NCBI GenBank assembly: GCA_035541895.1
Contig: DATKMK010000011.1
Location: 1-64,000, forward strand
Origin: DATKMK01 sp035541895
GTDB lineage: Bacteria > Desulfobacterota > Binatia > HRBIN30 > JACQVA1
Length of the DNA: 64,000 nucleotides
Direction: 5' to 3'
Shown here: positions 16,620 through 25,367 of the stretch, piece by piece
Position numbering within the stretch: position 1 is the stretch's first letter
Layout: every line of letters begins with the position of its first letter
The notes under the pieces: model-generated
Seen by the model: only the letters and a program-made list of their open reading frames with translations
Told to the model about the DNA's origin: nothing
Database searches by the model: none
Program-made: the position numbers and the translations under genes

Positions 16620-17658
16620 TCACCGTCACCCCGAGCGTCGCGAATTGATCCATCGACGCGAGCACCGCGCCGGCGTCTTCGAGCGCGACGGTCTTGCTGA
16701 CCAATTTTCCCGGGGCGAGCTTGCCGCTTTCGACCATCTGCAACATCGCCGGAAACCGCGGCGCTTGCATGCCGAGCGAGCCGATGATGCGCACTTCCTT
16801 GAGGACGATGAGATCGATCGGCAACGCCACCTCGCCCTGCTCCGCCGACGAGGTCAACCCGATCTGCAAATGGCGCCCGCGCTTACGCAGACACGCCACC
16901 GAGTTGCGACAGGTGGCGGCGATGCCGAGCGCGTCGATCGACACATGGGCGCCCCCGCCGGTGAGTTGCGCGATCGCACCAACCGGTTCGTCACGTGCCG
17001 CATTCACCGTGGCCACCGCGCCGTGCTGCTTCGCCGCGTGCAGTTTCTCATCCGACACGTCGACCGCGACGACGTTGGCGCCGAGCGCCGTGGCAATTTG
17101 GACCGCCGACAATCCGACGCCGCCGCAGCCATGCACGGCCACCCACTCTCCGGCCGTAACGGTCGCTTGATCAACAACGCCGTGAAACGAGGTCATGAAG
17201 CGACACCCCATGCTCGCGGCGTCGACGAAGCTGATCGAGTCGGGCAACGCCACCAAATTCACATCGGCGCACGGGACCGCAACGTAACGCCCGTAGCCGC
17301 CCCAGTACGCCACGCCCGGTGTGAGCGGAGTGTCGCATACGTTGTGATGACCGCTGCGGCACCACTCGCACGTCCCTTCGCCCTGACTGAACGGCACCAA
17401 GACGCGATCGCCCTTCTTCACGCGCGTCACTTCGCGACCCACATCCTCCACCACTCCGCAGAACTCGTGACCGAGCACGTGCGGAAACTGGACCTGGATG
17501 CCGAACCACAGCCAATCGCCGTTCCAGATGTGCCAATCGCTGCGGCAGATCCCGTTGGCTTCGACGCGAATCAGCGCGCCGTCGGCACGCGGCGTCGGAT
17601 CCGGCATGCTCCGCACCAACAACGGCTGGCGAAACCCTTCCATTACTGCGGCTCTCAT
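16606..17658 (-). CDS. Zinc-dependent alcohol dehydrogenase (MDR family)
   Basis: This is a medium-chain dehydrogenase of 350 residues. Catalytic zinc ligands are Cys38 and His64-Glu65 (GHEF), and the nucleotide fold motif is GCGGVGLSA. The structural-zinc lobe has only three cysteines (97, 100 and 108); the position of the first is Glu94 (EGTCEWC instead of the usual CGxCxxC), so zinc binding there is altered or uses Glu. It would oxidise an alcohol or polyol with NAD(P)+. The start is the ATG at 17658 (MRAAVMEG), the conserved family N-terminus. Confidence 0.87.
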   Translation of the reverse strand: MRAAVMEGFRQPLLVRSMPDPTPRADGALIRVEANGICRSDWHIWNGDWLWFGIQVQFPHVLGHEFCGVVEDVGREVTRVKKGDRVLVPFSQGEGTCEWCRSGHHNVCDTPLTPGVAYWGGYGRYVAVPCADVNLVALPDSISFVDAASMGCRFMTSFHGVVDQATVTAGEWVAVHGCGGVGLSAVQIATALGANVVAVDVSDEKLHAAKQHGAVATVNAARDEPVGAIAQLTGGGAHVSIDALGIAATCRNSVACLRKRGRHLQIGLTSSAEQGEVALPIDLIVLKEVRIIGSLGMQAPRFPAMLQMVESGKLAPGKLVSKTVALEDAGAVLASMDQFATLGVTVINQY

Positions 17659-17955
17659 CTTGCGTCCCCTTGCGCGATTCTCCTGCATAGCATCGCCGCT
17701 GCGGCCACGTAAACATCGGCTCGCCCCACCCCGAGCGAATTCGCTGGAGTCCGGGATCGGGCTCAGCCTGATGGCCGCCTTCGTGCGGCCGGCTTATGCC
17801 AGCACGTGCAACGCGACGTTCCCGAGCACGTGCGCGATGATTCAGCAAACGATCTTCGACAAATCGCGGCGTCTGCGATGCGTGCACGGTGACGGGCAGC
17901 GTCACCACGCAGGACAAAATGTTCGTCTTGCGGGGCGCGTATTACGTGCCGTGAT
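17659..17955. other. Non-coding gap with palindromes
   Basis: No gene is supported in these 297 nt. They contain a perfect 12-bp palindrome, AGCGAATTCGCT (17734-17745), and a hairpin of GGCCGC and GCGGCC with a 6-nt loop (17773-17790). Open frames crossing it are shadows of the flanking dehydrogenase. It could hold the promoter of the minus-strand dehydrogenase gene, but no clear -10 or -35 boxes were found. Confidence 0.4.
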
Positions 17956-18912
17956 TCACCACGGTAGGTGATCGAGATCGACGTTGCCGCCGCTCAGCAC
18001 CACGCCGACTCGGTTGACGCCGTTGAGTGAGCGAAACGCCTCGGACAGCACCGCGGCGACCGCTACTGCGGCGCTCGGCTCGATCAGCAGCTTCGCCCGC
18101 TCCCACGCTAGACGCATCGCGGTCACAATCTCGGAGTCGCTGACCGTGATGACTCGCTCGACATGATCACGGATGATCGGCCAGGTTAGTTCGCCCAGGC
18201 TGGTCAACAGCCCGTCCGCGATCGACTGCGGCGCGGTCTGTGGGATCAACCGGCCCGCCGCGAGCGAGCGTGCCGCATCGTCGGCACCGCTCGGCTCGGC
18301 GGCAACGATGCGAATCGCGGGCCGCAACGCCTTCGCCGCGATACAGATGCCGGCAAGCAGTCCACCGCCGCCAACCGGCGCCACGATCGCGTCGAGATCC
18401 GTTACCTGATCGAGCAGTTCGAGGGCCGTGGTGCCCTGGCCGGCGATGACGTCACGGTGGTTGTACGGGTGAAGGAGCGTGGCGCCGGTTTCCGCACCGA
18501 CCCGCGCGGCGGTGGCTTCGCGGGCCGCGAGCGTCGGCGCGCAGTCGATGATGCGCGCACCATAGCCCGCCACGGCGCGCCGTTTCACCGCCGGGGCGGT
18601 GCTCGGCATGACGATGTGAGCGGGAATCCGCCGTAGCCGCGCGGCCAGCGCCAACGCTTGTGCGTGATTGCCCGAGCTATGGGTGAGCACACCGCGCGAC
18701 GCGTCGTGCTCGCTGAGGCGCATCACCGCGTTCGCCGCGCCGCGAAACTTGAACGCGCCCACCCTTTGCAGATGCTCGCACTTGAAGAACAGAACACACC
18801 CCGCCGATTCGTTCAGCGTCGCACACGTCGCGATCGGTGTGCGGTGCGCGAGCGCGGCGATGCGCGCCGCCGCCGCCCGCACGTCGGCGAAATCAACTGC
18901 GTAGCGGGTCAT
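17956..18912 (-). CDS. PLP-dependent threonine/serine dehydratase family enzyme
   Basis: This is a fold type II PLP enzyme of 318 residues. The Schiff-base lysine is Lys55 in GAFKFRGA, the SSGNHAQ loop follows, and the phosphate-binding glycine loop reads VGGGGLLAG. The length and absence of a C-terminal ACT regulatory domain match catabolic threonine/serine dehydratases and serine racemases rather than biosynthetic IlvA. It would deaminate L-threonine or L-serine to the 2-oxoacid, or racemise serine. It lies 23 nt upstream of nothing on its own strand except the gap before the alcohol dehydrogenase; the MOSC gene ends 23 nt before it, so those two may be cotranscribed. Confidence 0.85.
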   Translation of the reverse strand: MTRYAVDFADVRAAAARIAALAHRTPIATCATLNESAGCVLFFKCEHLQRVGAFKFRGAANAVMRLSEHDASRGVLTHSSGNHAQALALAARLRRIPAHIVMPSTAPAVKRRAVAGYGARIIDCAPTLAAREATAARVGAETGATLLHPYNHRDVIAGQGTTALELLDQVTDLDAIVAPVGGGGLLAGICIAAKALRPAIRIVAAEPSGADDAARSLAAGRLIPQTAPQSIADGLLTSLGELTWPIIRDHVERVITVSDSEIVTAMRLAWERAKLLIEPSAAVAVAAVLSEAFRSLNGVNRVGVVLSGGNVDLDHLPW

Positions 18913-18935
18913 TCCGGTGTCGGCAATTGGTGCCG

Positions 18936-19805
18936 CTAGTCCAACGTGACTGCGTCACCGACCTCAACGCGGCCCGGCGTCACCACGGTTGCGTACACGC
19001 CGAGGTTCTGGTCGGCGTCACGGACGATGGTGCGCAGAACGCGCGGGTCCTCGGGCAAATCGCCTTGTGACAAGGTTGTCATCACACAGCGCACGCAGGG
19101 CATTTCGACCTTGATCTGCACGCGGCCGATCCGCACCGCCCGCCCGCACCACGCGTTCTCGACGAGAGCGGGCGTGCGATCGACCGGCTCGACGACGATG
19201 TTCGGGCGAAAGCGACGAACGGCAAAGTCTGCTTCCGGTGTCCGCCCACCGAGTAGCGCCAGCGACGCCGTGGTGAGCAGATGCAGGGGGAACGCGTCGA
19301 AGTACGTCCCGAGCGGGGAGGTGTACTGCAAGAGTTCGGGCGGAAACACCGACAGATCGGGAAGCGGCTCGTCCGGATTGCGACCGAAGATATCGCGCAG
19401 TTCGGCGAACAAATCGGGGTTGTCGGGAGCGGCGCGCCGATAGTGATCCACGGCGCTTTCCGGCTGGAGGGGCCAGACGCTGACGGGCTTGCCCAGCAAC
19501 GCTGAGAGTCGAACGGAAGCTTCGGGCGCGTCGCTGCGCACACCCGAACCGTCGGGCAGTGAGATCGCGACCGGGGGCACGCGGTCCGCCTCCGGTTCGA
19601 TGACGTAACGAGCGCTGCACTGTAACAAGGCGGGGAGCTTCTTGGCGCCACGAATTTCGCCGGCGTGTTCATCGCGCACGGCCCAGCCGCGGTCGCCAAG
19701 CAGTCCACGCGGCCCGATCGCACCCTGCTCAAGCCGCTCCCCCGCCATCGACTTGAACGGGTAGCGCCAGATTTCGATCACGCGTCCAATGGTCGTCGTT
19801 GTCAC
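18936..19805 (-). CDS. MOSC-domain protein
   Basis: The product has 289 residues, with an N-terminal MOSC beta-barrel domain (starting IGRVIEIWRYPFKSM) and a C-terminal MOSC domain. The latter carries the conserved Arg region RRFRPNIVVE and the Cys motif MPCVRCVMTT. MOSC proteins bind the molybdenum cofactor or handle sulfur; relatives include YcbX, YiiM and mARC, which reduce N-hydroxylated compounds. The start is the GTG at 19805, with AAAGGCGGA just before it; upstream codons are Arg/Pro-rich and non-conserved. The molybdoenzyme at the end of the window is far away, so no direct link is claimed. Confidence 0.83.
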   Translation of the reverse strand: MTTTTIGRVIEIWRYPFKSMAGERLEQGAIGPRGLLGDRGWAVRDEHAGEIRGAKKLPALLQCSARYVIEPEADRVPPVAISLPDGSGVRSDAPEASVRLSALLGKPVSVWPLQPESAVDHYRRAAPDNPDLFAELRDIFGRNPDEPLPDLSVFPPELLQYTSPLGTYFDAFPLHLLTTASLALLGGRTPEADFAVRRFRPNIVVEPVDRTPALVENAWCGRAVRIGRVQIKVEMPCVRCVMTTLSQGDLPEDPRVLRTIVRDADQNLGVYATVVTPGRVEVGDAVTLD

Positions 19806-19938
19806 TCCGCCTTTGCGACCACCCCTACCAAGCGGCAGTACCGGTGTCCACGCGAGCGCACCCACGTGACGTGGCGGCGCGCGGCGGTCGTGCTGGCAAC
19901 CCTGCGGCTGGTCCAAGTCGCAGCGAGTGTCTCGTTGC

Positions 19939-19967
19939 TTTCGTCATTTGCGGCGGTGCGGTATAAG
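19939..19967 (+). promoter_or_regulatory. Candidate promoter for the L,D-transpeptidase gene
   Basis: TATAAG (19962-19967, five of six matches) lies 17 bases after a weak -35, TTTCGT (19939-19944). A transcript starting around 19974 would give a leader of about 20 nt containing the strong ribosome-binding site GGAGGAGG. Confidence 0.4.
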
Positions 19968-19992
19968 GCGCTCGGCTGGTGGAGGAGGTTGG

Positions 19993-21585
19993 GTGGCGAA
20001 TCCGTTCGTACCCGTGGTATCGCAAGACGGACCATTTCACGCGCGCGCGATTCGGTCGCGCCAAATTCGTTGCGCCGTGGCGATTGCTCTCTGGGTGTTC
20101 GGGAGCGCGGCGTCGAGTGTGCGCGCGCTTGCTGCGCCGACCGGGGAGCGAACCGCCGCCCTCGAACGGGTCCGGCGAGCACCGCTCGAGCCAGCGAGTT
20201 TTGCAGCGCTGGCGAACGTTTTGTTCCGCGAAGGAGAAACCGCCTCGGCCGTCGCCGCGGCGAACGAGGCGGTACGCCTGGAACCGACGTCGGCTCCCTA
20301 TCATCGAATGCGCGGATACCTTTCGGCGGTGGCCGGGGACGATCACGCGGCGGAGACCGCTTTCCGCGCCGCCGCCGCGATCGATCGGGATCCGGTTGCG
20401 CTCGCCGACGTGCATCTCGCCCAAGCTCGGGCGGAGTACGAAGCGATGTTGCGACACGATCCCGAAAACGCCGCCATCGCCGAGCGACTGCGCGCGCTCG
20501 CCGCGCTTGCGGATGTTTCGATCGAGCTGCAGCCGCTGTTGCAGACAATGCAGCGAGCCAGTCACGCCGACGAACTCGTCCCGCCGATCGTGCTGAGCGA
20601 TGAGGCGCCGTACGCGTTGGTGGTGGACAAGCGCACCCAGACCGCCCGCCTCTACCACCACATCGAAGGCGAAGGCGTCGGCCTCGTGCGAACGTTGCCC
20701 TGCACCACTGGCCAGGCGATGGGTGCGAAAAGCCGGCGCGGCGATCACCGCACACCCGATGGAGCGTACGTGATTACTGATTTGCTGCCGGGTGACGATC
20801 TTCCGGATGCGTACGGCGCCCTCGCCTTGCCGTTGAGTTATCCCAATGCGTGGGATCGCTCCCAACATCGCGGTGGGACCGGCATCTGGTTGCACGGCTC
20901 CGATCGTGTCGCCGCGCCATTTCTGCCACGCGAGACCCGTGGGTGCGTGCTGCTGCGCAACGACGACCTACAAGCGCTCGCGCGGCTGGCCATTCCCGGG
21001 GTCACGCCGGTGTTGATCGCGGAGGATGTCCCCTATCAGCCGGCGCCCGCGTGGCAGGCCACTGCCCGGGAGATGCGACAGCATGTTGGTGCCGAGTCCG
21101 TCCTCGCGACGGTTGCGGCCGCCGATTACGCGGTTCTTGTACATCGCGACGGAGCGACCCTGGTCCGCGACTACGTCGAACCGAGGGCGCCGTGGCGTGT
21201 GCTCGCGAGCGAGCGAAATCCGCCGATCGCTGCGGATGTGTGGTCGCACAAATTGGCAGCGCTCGCGCCCGACGGCGAGGCAACGTTGCTCGACGTGCGC
21301 CAACTGGAACCATCGTCCATCATCATCGACACCAGCGCGCCGGTTGCGGCCCGGGCCCTGCGGCAAGCGGTCGCGGATCGGCTCGATCTCGATTTGCCCG
21401 GCGTCCGATCAGAGCCGGTACCGGCGGTCGTCACCGGCGTCGGACCCTGGGTCAAGGAAGTTCGTGTCGTCGCGACCCGGGCCGACCCCGCGACGACCCG
21501 ACTGATGATCGCACTCCGTCAACCGGCACGTCACCGAGTCGCAACCGATGGCAATCGCATCATCGTGTCGTTTGCCGAGGAGTGA
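19993..21585 (+). CDS. L,D-transpeptidase (YkuD) with TPR-like region
   Basis: The product has 530 residues from a GTG at 19993, chosen because GGAGGAGG lies just upstream. An N-terminal signal-like helix (VAIALWVFG) ends near ALAA. TPR-like helices follow (about residues 60-150; ALANVLFREGETASAVAAANEAV is typical), then a YkuD domain with His301 (LHGSD) and catalytic Cys318 (TRGCVLLRNDD). The His usually before the Gly-Cys is Arg. The C-terminal 100 residues resemble an AMIN-like envelope domain. It should form 3-3 cross-links in peptidoglycan or anchor proteins in the periplasm, a wall change typical of stationary phase. A BON-domain gene follows after 35 nt. Confidence 0.82.
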   Translation: MANPFVPVVSQDGPFHARAIRSRQIRCAVAIALWVFGSAASSVRALAAPTGERTAALERVRRAPLEPASFAALANVLFREGETASAVAAANEAVRLEPTSAPYHRMRGYLSAVAGDDHAAETAFRAAAAIDRDPVALADVHLAQARAEYEAMLRHDPENAAIAERLRALAALADVSIELQPLLQTMQRASHADELVPPIVLSDEAPYALVVDKRTQTARLYHHIEGEGVGLVRTLPCTTGQAMGAKSRRGDHRTPDGAYVITDLLPGDDLPDAYGALALPLSYPNAWDRSQHRGGTGIWLHGSDRVAAPFLPRETRGCVLLRNDDLQALARLAIPGVTPVLIAEDVPYQPAPAWQATAREMRQHVGAESVLATVAAADYAVLVHRDGATLVRDYVEPRAPWRVLASERNPPIAADVWSHKLAALAPDGEATLLDVRQLEPSSIIIDTSAPVAARALRQAVADRLDLDLPGVRSEPVPAVVTGVGPWVKEVRVVATRADPATTRLMIALRQPARHRVATDGNRIIVSFAEE

Positions 21586-21620
21586 CCGCACGTGGCGTTC
21601 CGCCCAGGAGGGAGGTTGGG

Positions 21621-22316
21621 ATGATGGCGAGCGCAGTGGATGCAGTGGTGGCGCGGTTGCGGCAAATGTTGGTGGGCAATCACTCGCAAGTCACGGAACG
21701 GCTCGAGCGTGAGCTGGATGAGCTCCGTCGCACGCTCCGCGATCCGTTAGCGTTGCGTGCCCTGGTGATCGAAGCCTTGCATGACGAATCGCTGGCTGAT
21801 CCGGCAACAGTCGCGGAGGCGTTGGGGCCCGCATTGCAACACTGGGGGCACGAACACCCACGCACCCCGCCGCGACTTCCGGGTGCGCGCGCGCGGTCGT
21901 GGCTGCCGCTGATCGTCGTTGTCGCGGTTGGCGCGGCCGCGGCGGGGTGGCGGGGCCACGGTTCGGTGGTCCGCGCCGCCACCGAGCAAGTGACCCACCC
22001 GCAGTCCGTGCAGCAACTCCACGACGTCGTGCCGATGATCGAAGAGCGGCACGACGGATTTGGATTGGGCAACGCCTCTCGGAGCGACGCCGAACTCGTT
22101 GGCGAAGTGCGCACCCGTCTCAGCGGCTGCCGCGATCTCGTCGGCGCGCGCCTGTCGTTCTCCGTCACCAACGGCTGGGTGTGGCTGCGCGGAGAATCGA
22201 GCGGGCGCGCGCGCGAAGCGGCAACCCGTGCCTTGGCTGACTTGGGTGACGACGTGATGGTGGTGAACCAGTTGATCGTGTCCGACGCCGGCCCGTCGCC
22301 TACGGGTGTCAACTAG
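21621..22316 (+). CDS. BON-domain membrane protein
   Basis: The product has 231 residues: a charged cytoplasmic N-terminal part (about 1-90), one transmembrane helix (SWLPLIVVVAVGAAAAGW, about 95-112), then a periplasmic part ending in a BON domain (about 155-225; VRTRLSGCRDL and GWVWLRGES are typical). BON domains bind phospholipid, as in OsmY and DolP. It probably helps maintain the envelope under stress. The ribosome-binding site GGAGGGAGG lies 5-10 nt before the ATG. It lies between the L,D-transpeptidase and Hsp20 genes, all on one strand. Confidence 0.75.
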   Translation: MMASAVDAVVARLRQMLVGNHSQVTERLERELDELRRTLRDPLALRALVIEALHDESLADPATVAEALGPALQHWGHEHPRTPPRLPGARARSWLPLIVVVAVGAAAAGWRGHGSVVRAATEQVTHPQSVQQLHDVVPMIEERHDGFGLGNASRSDAELVGEVRTRLSGCRDLVGARLSFSVTNGWVWLRGESSGRAREAATRALADLGDDVMVVNQLIVSDAGPSPTGVN

Positions 22317-22374
22317 GAGTCGCGTGTTCGCATAGTCTTGCACCGTCCACGGGTCCGCGCTAACGATCCGTTCG

Positions 22375-22749
22375 ATGGCGGTGCCAACGGTTCTCGATGA
22401 GATCGAACGGCTGTTCGACGAGCTGATTCATCGGCCATGGGGTGCGGTCGGGCGTTCGCTGGTTCCGGTGGAGATTCGGCCTGTAGACGACGGGTGGATC
22501 GTGGAGTTTGCCGTCGAAGGTTTGCGGGCGCATGACTTGAAGATCGAAGTCCACGGCCGCCAACTCATCGTGAAAGGGCATCGGCAGCAAGACGAGCAAC
22601 GCAAAGGCGCGGAAGGGTGGACGCGCACACAACAGTCGCACTCGCTGCAGCGCACCATCATGCTGCCGGCGGTCGTCAGCCCTGACGACGTCGAAGCGAC
22701 CGTCGTCGGTGGGCTGCTGTCCATTCACGTCCGGAGAGCCAAGCGGTGA
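22375..22749 (+). CDS. Small heat-shock protein, Hsp20/alpha-crystallin family
   Basis: This 124-residue protein has an alpha-crystallin domain from about residue 30 to 120. Beta-strand motifs EFAVEGLRAHDLKIEVHG and QLIVKGHR are followed by the LPAVVSPDDVEATVVGGLLSI core, which corresponds to the conserved A-x-x-x-x-G-x-L motif. The short N-terminal arm (about 30 residues) and near absence of a C-terminal I-x-I/V tail suggest modest oligomers. It would hold unfolding proteins without ATP. Its stop overlaps the GTG start of the Lon-like protease by 4 nt, which links holding and proteolysis. Confidence 0.88.
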   Translation: MAVPTVLDEIERLFDELIHRPWGAVGRSLVPVEIRPVDDGWIVEFAVEGLRAHDLKIEVHGRQLIVKGHRQQDEQRKGAEGWTRTQQSHSLQRTIMLPAVVSPDDVEATVVGGLLSIHVRRAKR

Positions 22750-25223
22750 ACGACACACCGCTGCCCGCCGGCCCGCCGCGCGAGTTGACAGCCGACGAGG
22801 CTGCCTTCGTTGTCCCGGCGGCAGATCTTGCCTTCGGTACGACGGCCGACGTTGCCATCGCCCCCGATTGGACCGGCCAAGAGCGTGCACTCGCCGCGCT
22901 CGAACTGGGACTTGGCGTCCCCCACGCCGGGTTCAACATTTACGTCAGCGGCCTCGGCGGTACCCAACGCGAGCAAACTCTCGCGGCGTTGATCGCGGAA
23001 TTGACGCGCACGTTGCCGCGGCCGGGTGACCGGGTCCTGGTGCAGAACTTCCAGAACCGCGATCGCCCGCGGGCCTTCTACTTGCCCGCCGGACAAGGCC
23101 GACAGCTCCGTCGCGACGTGCAGGAATTGGTGGACGACCTCAAGCGACTGCTGCCCGAAACCTTTCGCAAGGAAACGTTTGAAGAAGAGAAGGAACAACT
23201 CTCCGAACGCTACGGCCACGAGGGCGAAGCCATCGCGCGGGCGTTGCAACAGCGCGCGACCGAGAAGGGGTTCCTCGTGCAGTTTCATCCGCAGGGCGGC
23301 ATCTTCTTCATCCCGCTGCGCAAAGACGGGCAGCCGATGGAACCCGAGGAGTTTCAGAAGCTGAGCGAAGCCGAACAAAACGAGCTGCGGCAGAAAGAGC
23401 GCGAGCTGGCACGCGACCTCAAAACCATGCTGCGGCGGCAGCAAGCCCTCGGCCGCCGGTTGGGCCGCGAAGTCAAGGAAGTCGAGCGCCGCGTGGCCGG
23501 CGAGGTGATCGGTCCGTTGATGGACGAAATCACGCAGCGGTATCAGAACCCGGAGGTGCTGCAGTACCTCACGGACGTACGCGAGCACATGCTCGACAAC
23601 CTCGACGCGTTCCGCGAGCAACAGCAACCGCCGCCCCCGTTCCCGTTTGCCGGCATGCTCGCTGCCGGTCCGGCGGACAGCTTCGTCGACTACGAAGTCA
23701 ACGTGCTGGTCGACAACAGCGCCATCACCGCCGCGCCGGTAATCGTCGAATCGTCTCCGGCCTACAAAAACCTGTTCGGCGCGGTCGAGCGGATGGTGGA
23801 TCCGTCAGGCAAGCTGGTTACTACTTTCACGCGCGTCAAAGCCGGCTCGTTGCTGCGCGCTCACGGCGGCTGCGTGATTCTCAACGTGATGGACGTGCTG
23901 TCGGAGCCGCTCGTGTGGCGGTCGCTCAAACGCTGCCTCAGGAGCGGTGAGCTCGAAATCGAGGCCTACGATCCGTTCGCCCTGTTCGCGACCACCACAC
24001 TCAAGCCCGAGCCGATGAGGATTTCAACTCGCGTGGTGCTCACCGGTCCGGCGGAGTGGTTCCAAATCCTGTACTTCCTCGACGAAGAGTTCCGCGAGAT
24101 CTTCAAGATTCGCGCCGACTTCGGCTTCGAGGTCGACGGCGCGCCCGCGCGGTTGGCGTTCATCGCGCACATCGCCCGCATCGTGCGGGACGAGCACCTC
24201 CCCGAATTCCGTGCAACCGCGGTGGCCCGACTGCTCGAATTCGGTGCGCGCTCGGTGAACGATCGGCGCAAACTGCCCAGCCAATGGGACGAATTGGCGG
24301 ACGTCATGCGCGAGGCGACCTTTTGGTGCCGCAAGCAGGGCGCCACGGAGGTGGACGACGCGCACGTTCTACGTGCGCTCGAGCAGCGCGTCTTTCGGCT
24401 CAATCGCGTGGAAGAAAAACTCCGCGAGCTGATTCGTGACGGCGTGCTCCTGATCAACGTCGACGGCCGCCGCGTCGGCCAAGTCAACGGCCTGGCGGTG
24501 GCAAACATCGGCGGCTACGAGTTCGGGCGTCCGTCGCGCGTGACCGTGGCGGTGTCGATGGGCGCACAAGGCATCATCAACGTCGAGCGCGAGGCACAGT
24601 TGAGCGGTCACACGCACGACAAAGGCGTGTTTATCTTGTCCGGCTACCTGCGACGTGTGTACGCGCAAGACTTCCCACTGAGTCTCACCGCAAGCATCGT
24701 CTTCGAGCAGTCCTACGCCGGCATCGACGGCGACAGTGCCTCGTCGACCGAATTGTACGCGTTGCTGTCGAGCCTCAGTGGAATCCCGCTGCGCCAAGAC
24801 CTCGCGGTGACGGGGAGTGTCAATCAGTGGGGCGAGGTCCAACCGATCGGCGGCATCAACGAAAAGGTCGAGGGATTCTTCGCCACCTGTCGAGCCGTCG
24901 GCCTCACCGGTCAACAGGGTGTCGTGATGCCGGTGCAGAACATCGATGGTTTGGTGCTACGCTCCGAAGTGGTCGACGCGATTCGAGCGAACCAGTTTCA
25001 CTTGTATCCGGTTCGGACGATCGATGAAGGATTGGAAGTGCTCACCGGGGTGAAAGCCGGCGCCGTCGGCGAGACCGGCACCGTCCACCATCTGGTTGCG
25101 CAGCGGCTTCGGGCCCTGGCGGAAGGCTTGAAGCAGTTCGGCATGCCGCCGCCGGCCGCATCGGGAACGCCCGCGGCCGCCGGCCCGGCCACGCCACCGT
25201 CTCCGCCAACTCCGCCGAAGTAG
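22746..25223 (+). CDS. Lon-family protease with degenerate ATPase motifs
   Basis: The product has 825 residues: an N-terminal AAA-like region, a long coiled-coil insertion (about 120-290) and a C-terminal S16 Lon peptidase domain with Ser664 (GDSAS) and Lys707 (NEKVEG), exactly 43 residues apart as in E. coli Lon. The P-loop reads GLGGTQREQT and has no lysine, and the Walker B region reads CVILNVMDVL with Asn instead of Asp. The ATPase is therefore probably inactive while the protease dyad is complete, as described for LonC-type proteins. The C-terminus is a Pro/Ala-rich tail. Coupling to Hsp20 suggests it degrades already unfolded clients. Confidence 0.87.
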   Translation: MNDTPLPAGPPRELTADEAAFVVPAADLAFGTTADVAIAPDWTGQERALAALELGLGVPHAGFNIYVSGLGGTQREQTLAALIAELTRTLPRPGDRVLVQNFQNRDRPRAFYLPAGQGRQLRRDVQELVDDLKRLLPETFRKETFEEEKEQLSERYGHEGEAIARALQQRATEKGFLVQFHPQGGIFFIPLRKDGQPMEPEEFQKLSEAEQNELRQKERELARDLKTMLRRQQALGRRLGREVKEVERRVAGEVIGPLMDEITQRYQNPEVLQYLTDVREHMLDNLDAFREQQQPPPPFPFAGMLAAGPADSFVDYEVNVLVDNSAITAAPVIVESSPAYKNLFGAVERMVDPSGKLVTTFTRVKAGSLLRAHGGCVILNVMDVLSEPLVWRSLKRCLRSGELEIEAYDPFALFATTTLKPEPMRISTRVVLTGPAEWFQILYFLDEEFREIFKIRADFGFEVDGAPARLAFIAHIARIVRDEHLPEFRATAVARLLEFGARSVNDRRKLPSQWDELADVMREATFWCRKQGATEVDDAHVLRALEQRVFRLNRVEEKLRELIRDGVLLINVDGRRVGQVNGLAVANIGGYEFGRPSRVTVAVSMGAQGIINVEREAQLSGHTHDKGVFILSGYLRRVYAQDFPLSLTASIVFEQSYAGIDGDSASSTELYALLSSLSGIPLRQDLAVTGSVNQWGEVQPIGGINEKVEGFFATCRAVGLTGQQGVVMPVQNIDGLVLRSEVVDAIRANQFHLYPVRTIDEGLEVLTGVKAGAVGETGTVHHLVAQRLRALAEGLKQFGMPPPAASGTPAAAGPATPPSPPTPPK

Positions 25224-25291
25224 CATCTCCTGGCGGTGCCGGCGTCCTCGAGCCGATAGACGGCGCCGCGGCTTTTGATTCCAGAAATTGG

Positions 25292-25320
25292 TTTCGATAC
25301 GCACACGATGGTGCCATAAT
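25292..25320 (+). promoter_or_regulatory. Extended -10 promoter before the small conserved gene
   Basis: TTTCGA (25292-25297) and CATAAT (25315-25320, five of six) are 17 bases apart. TGC directly precedes the -10, forming an extended -10 element. The ribosome-binding site GGAGG and GTG start follow 35-48 nt downstream. It could drive the genes from 25368 to 29678. Confidence 0.5.
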
Positions 25321-25367
25321 CCGCGCGCGAGCGGCGCCGATGCCGGTGCGATACTCGCGGAGGTGCG

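Noticed and set aside
17171..17917. Minus-strand frame running from the alcohol dehydrogenase into the upstream gap
   Set aside because: It is out of frame with the dehydrogenase and reads the gap as low-complexity sequence, so no gene is claimed in the gap.
25273..25290. TTGAT followed by AAATTGG as an FNR site
   Set aside because: The second half does not match ATCAA at the required spacing.
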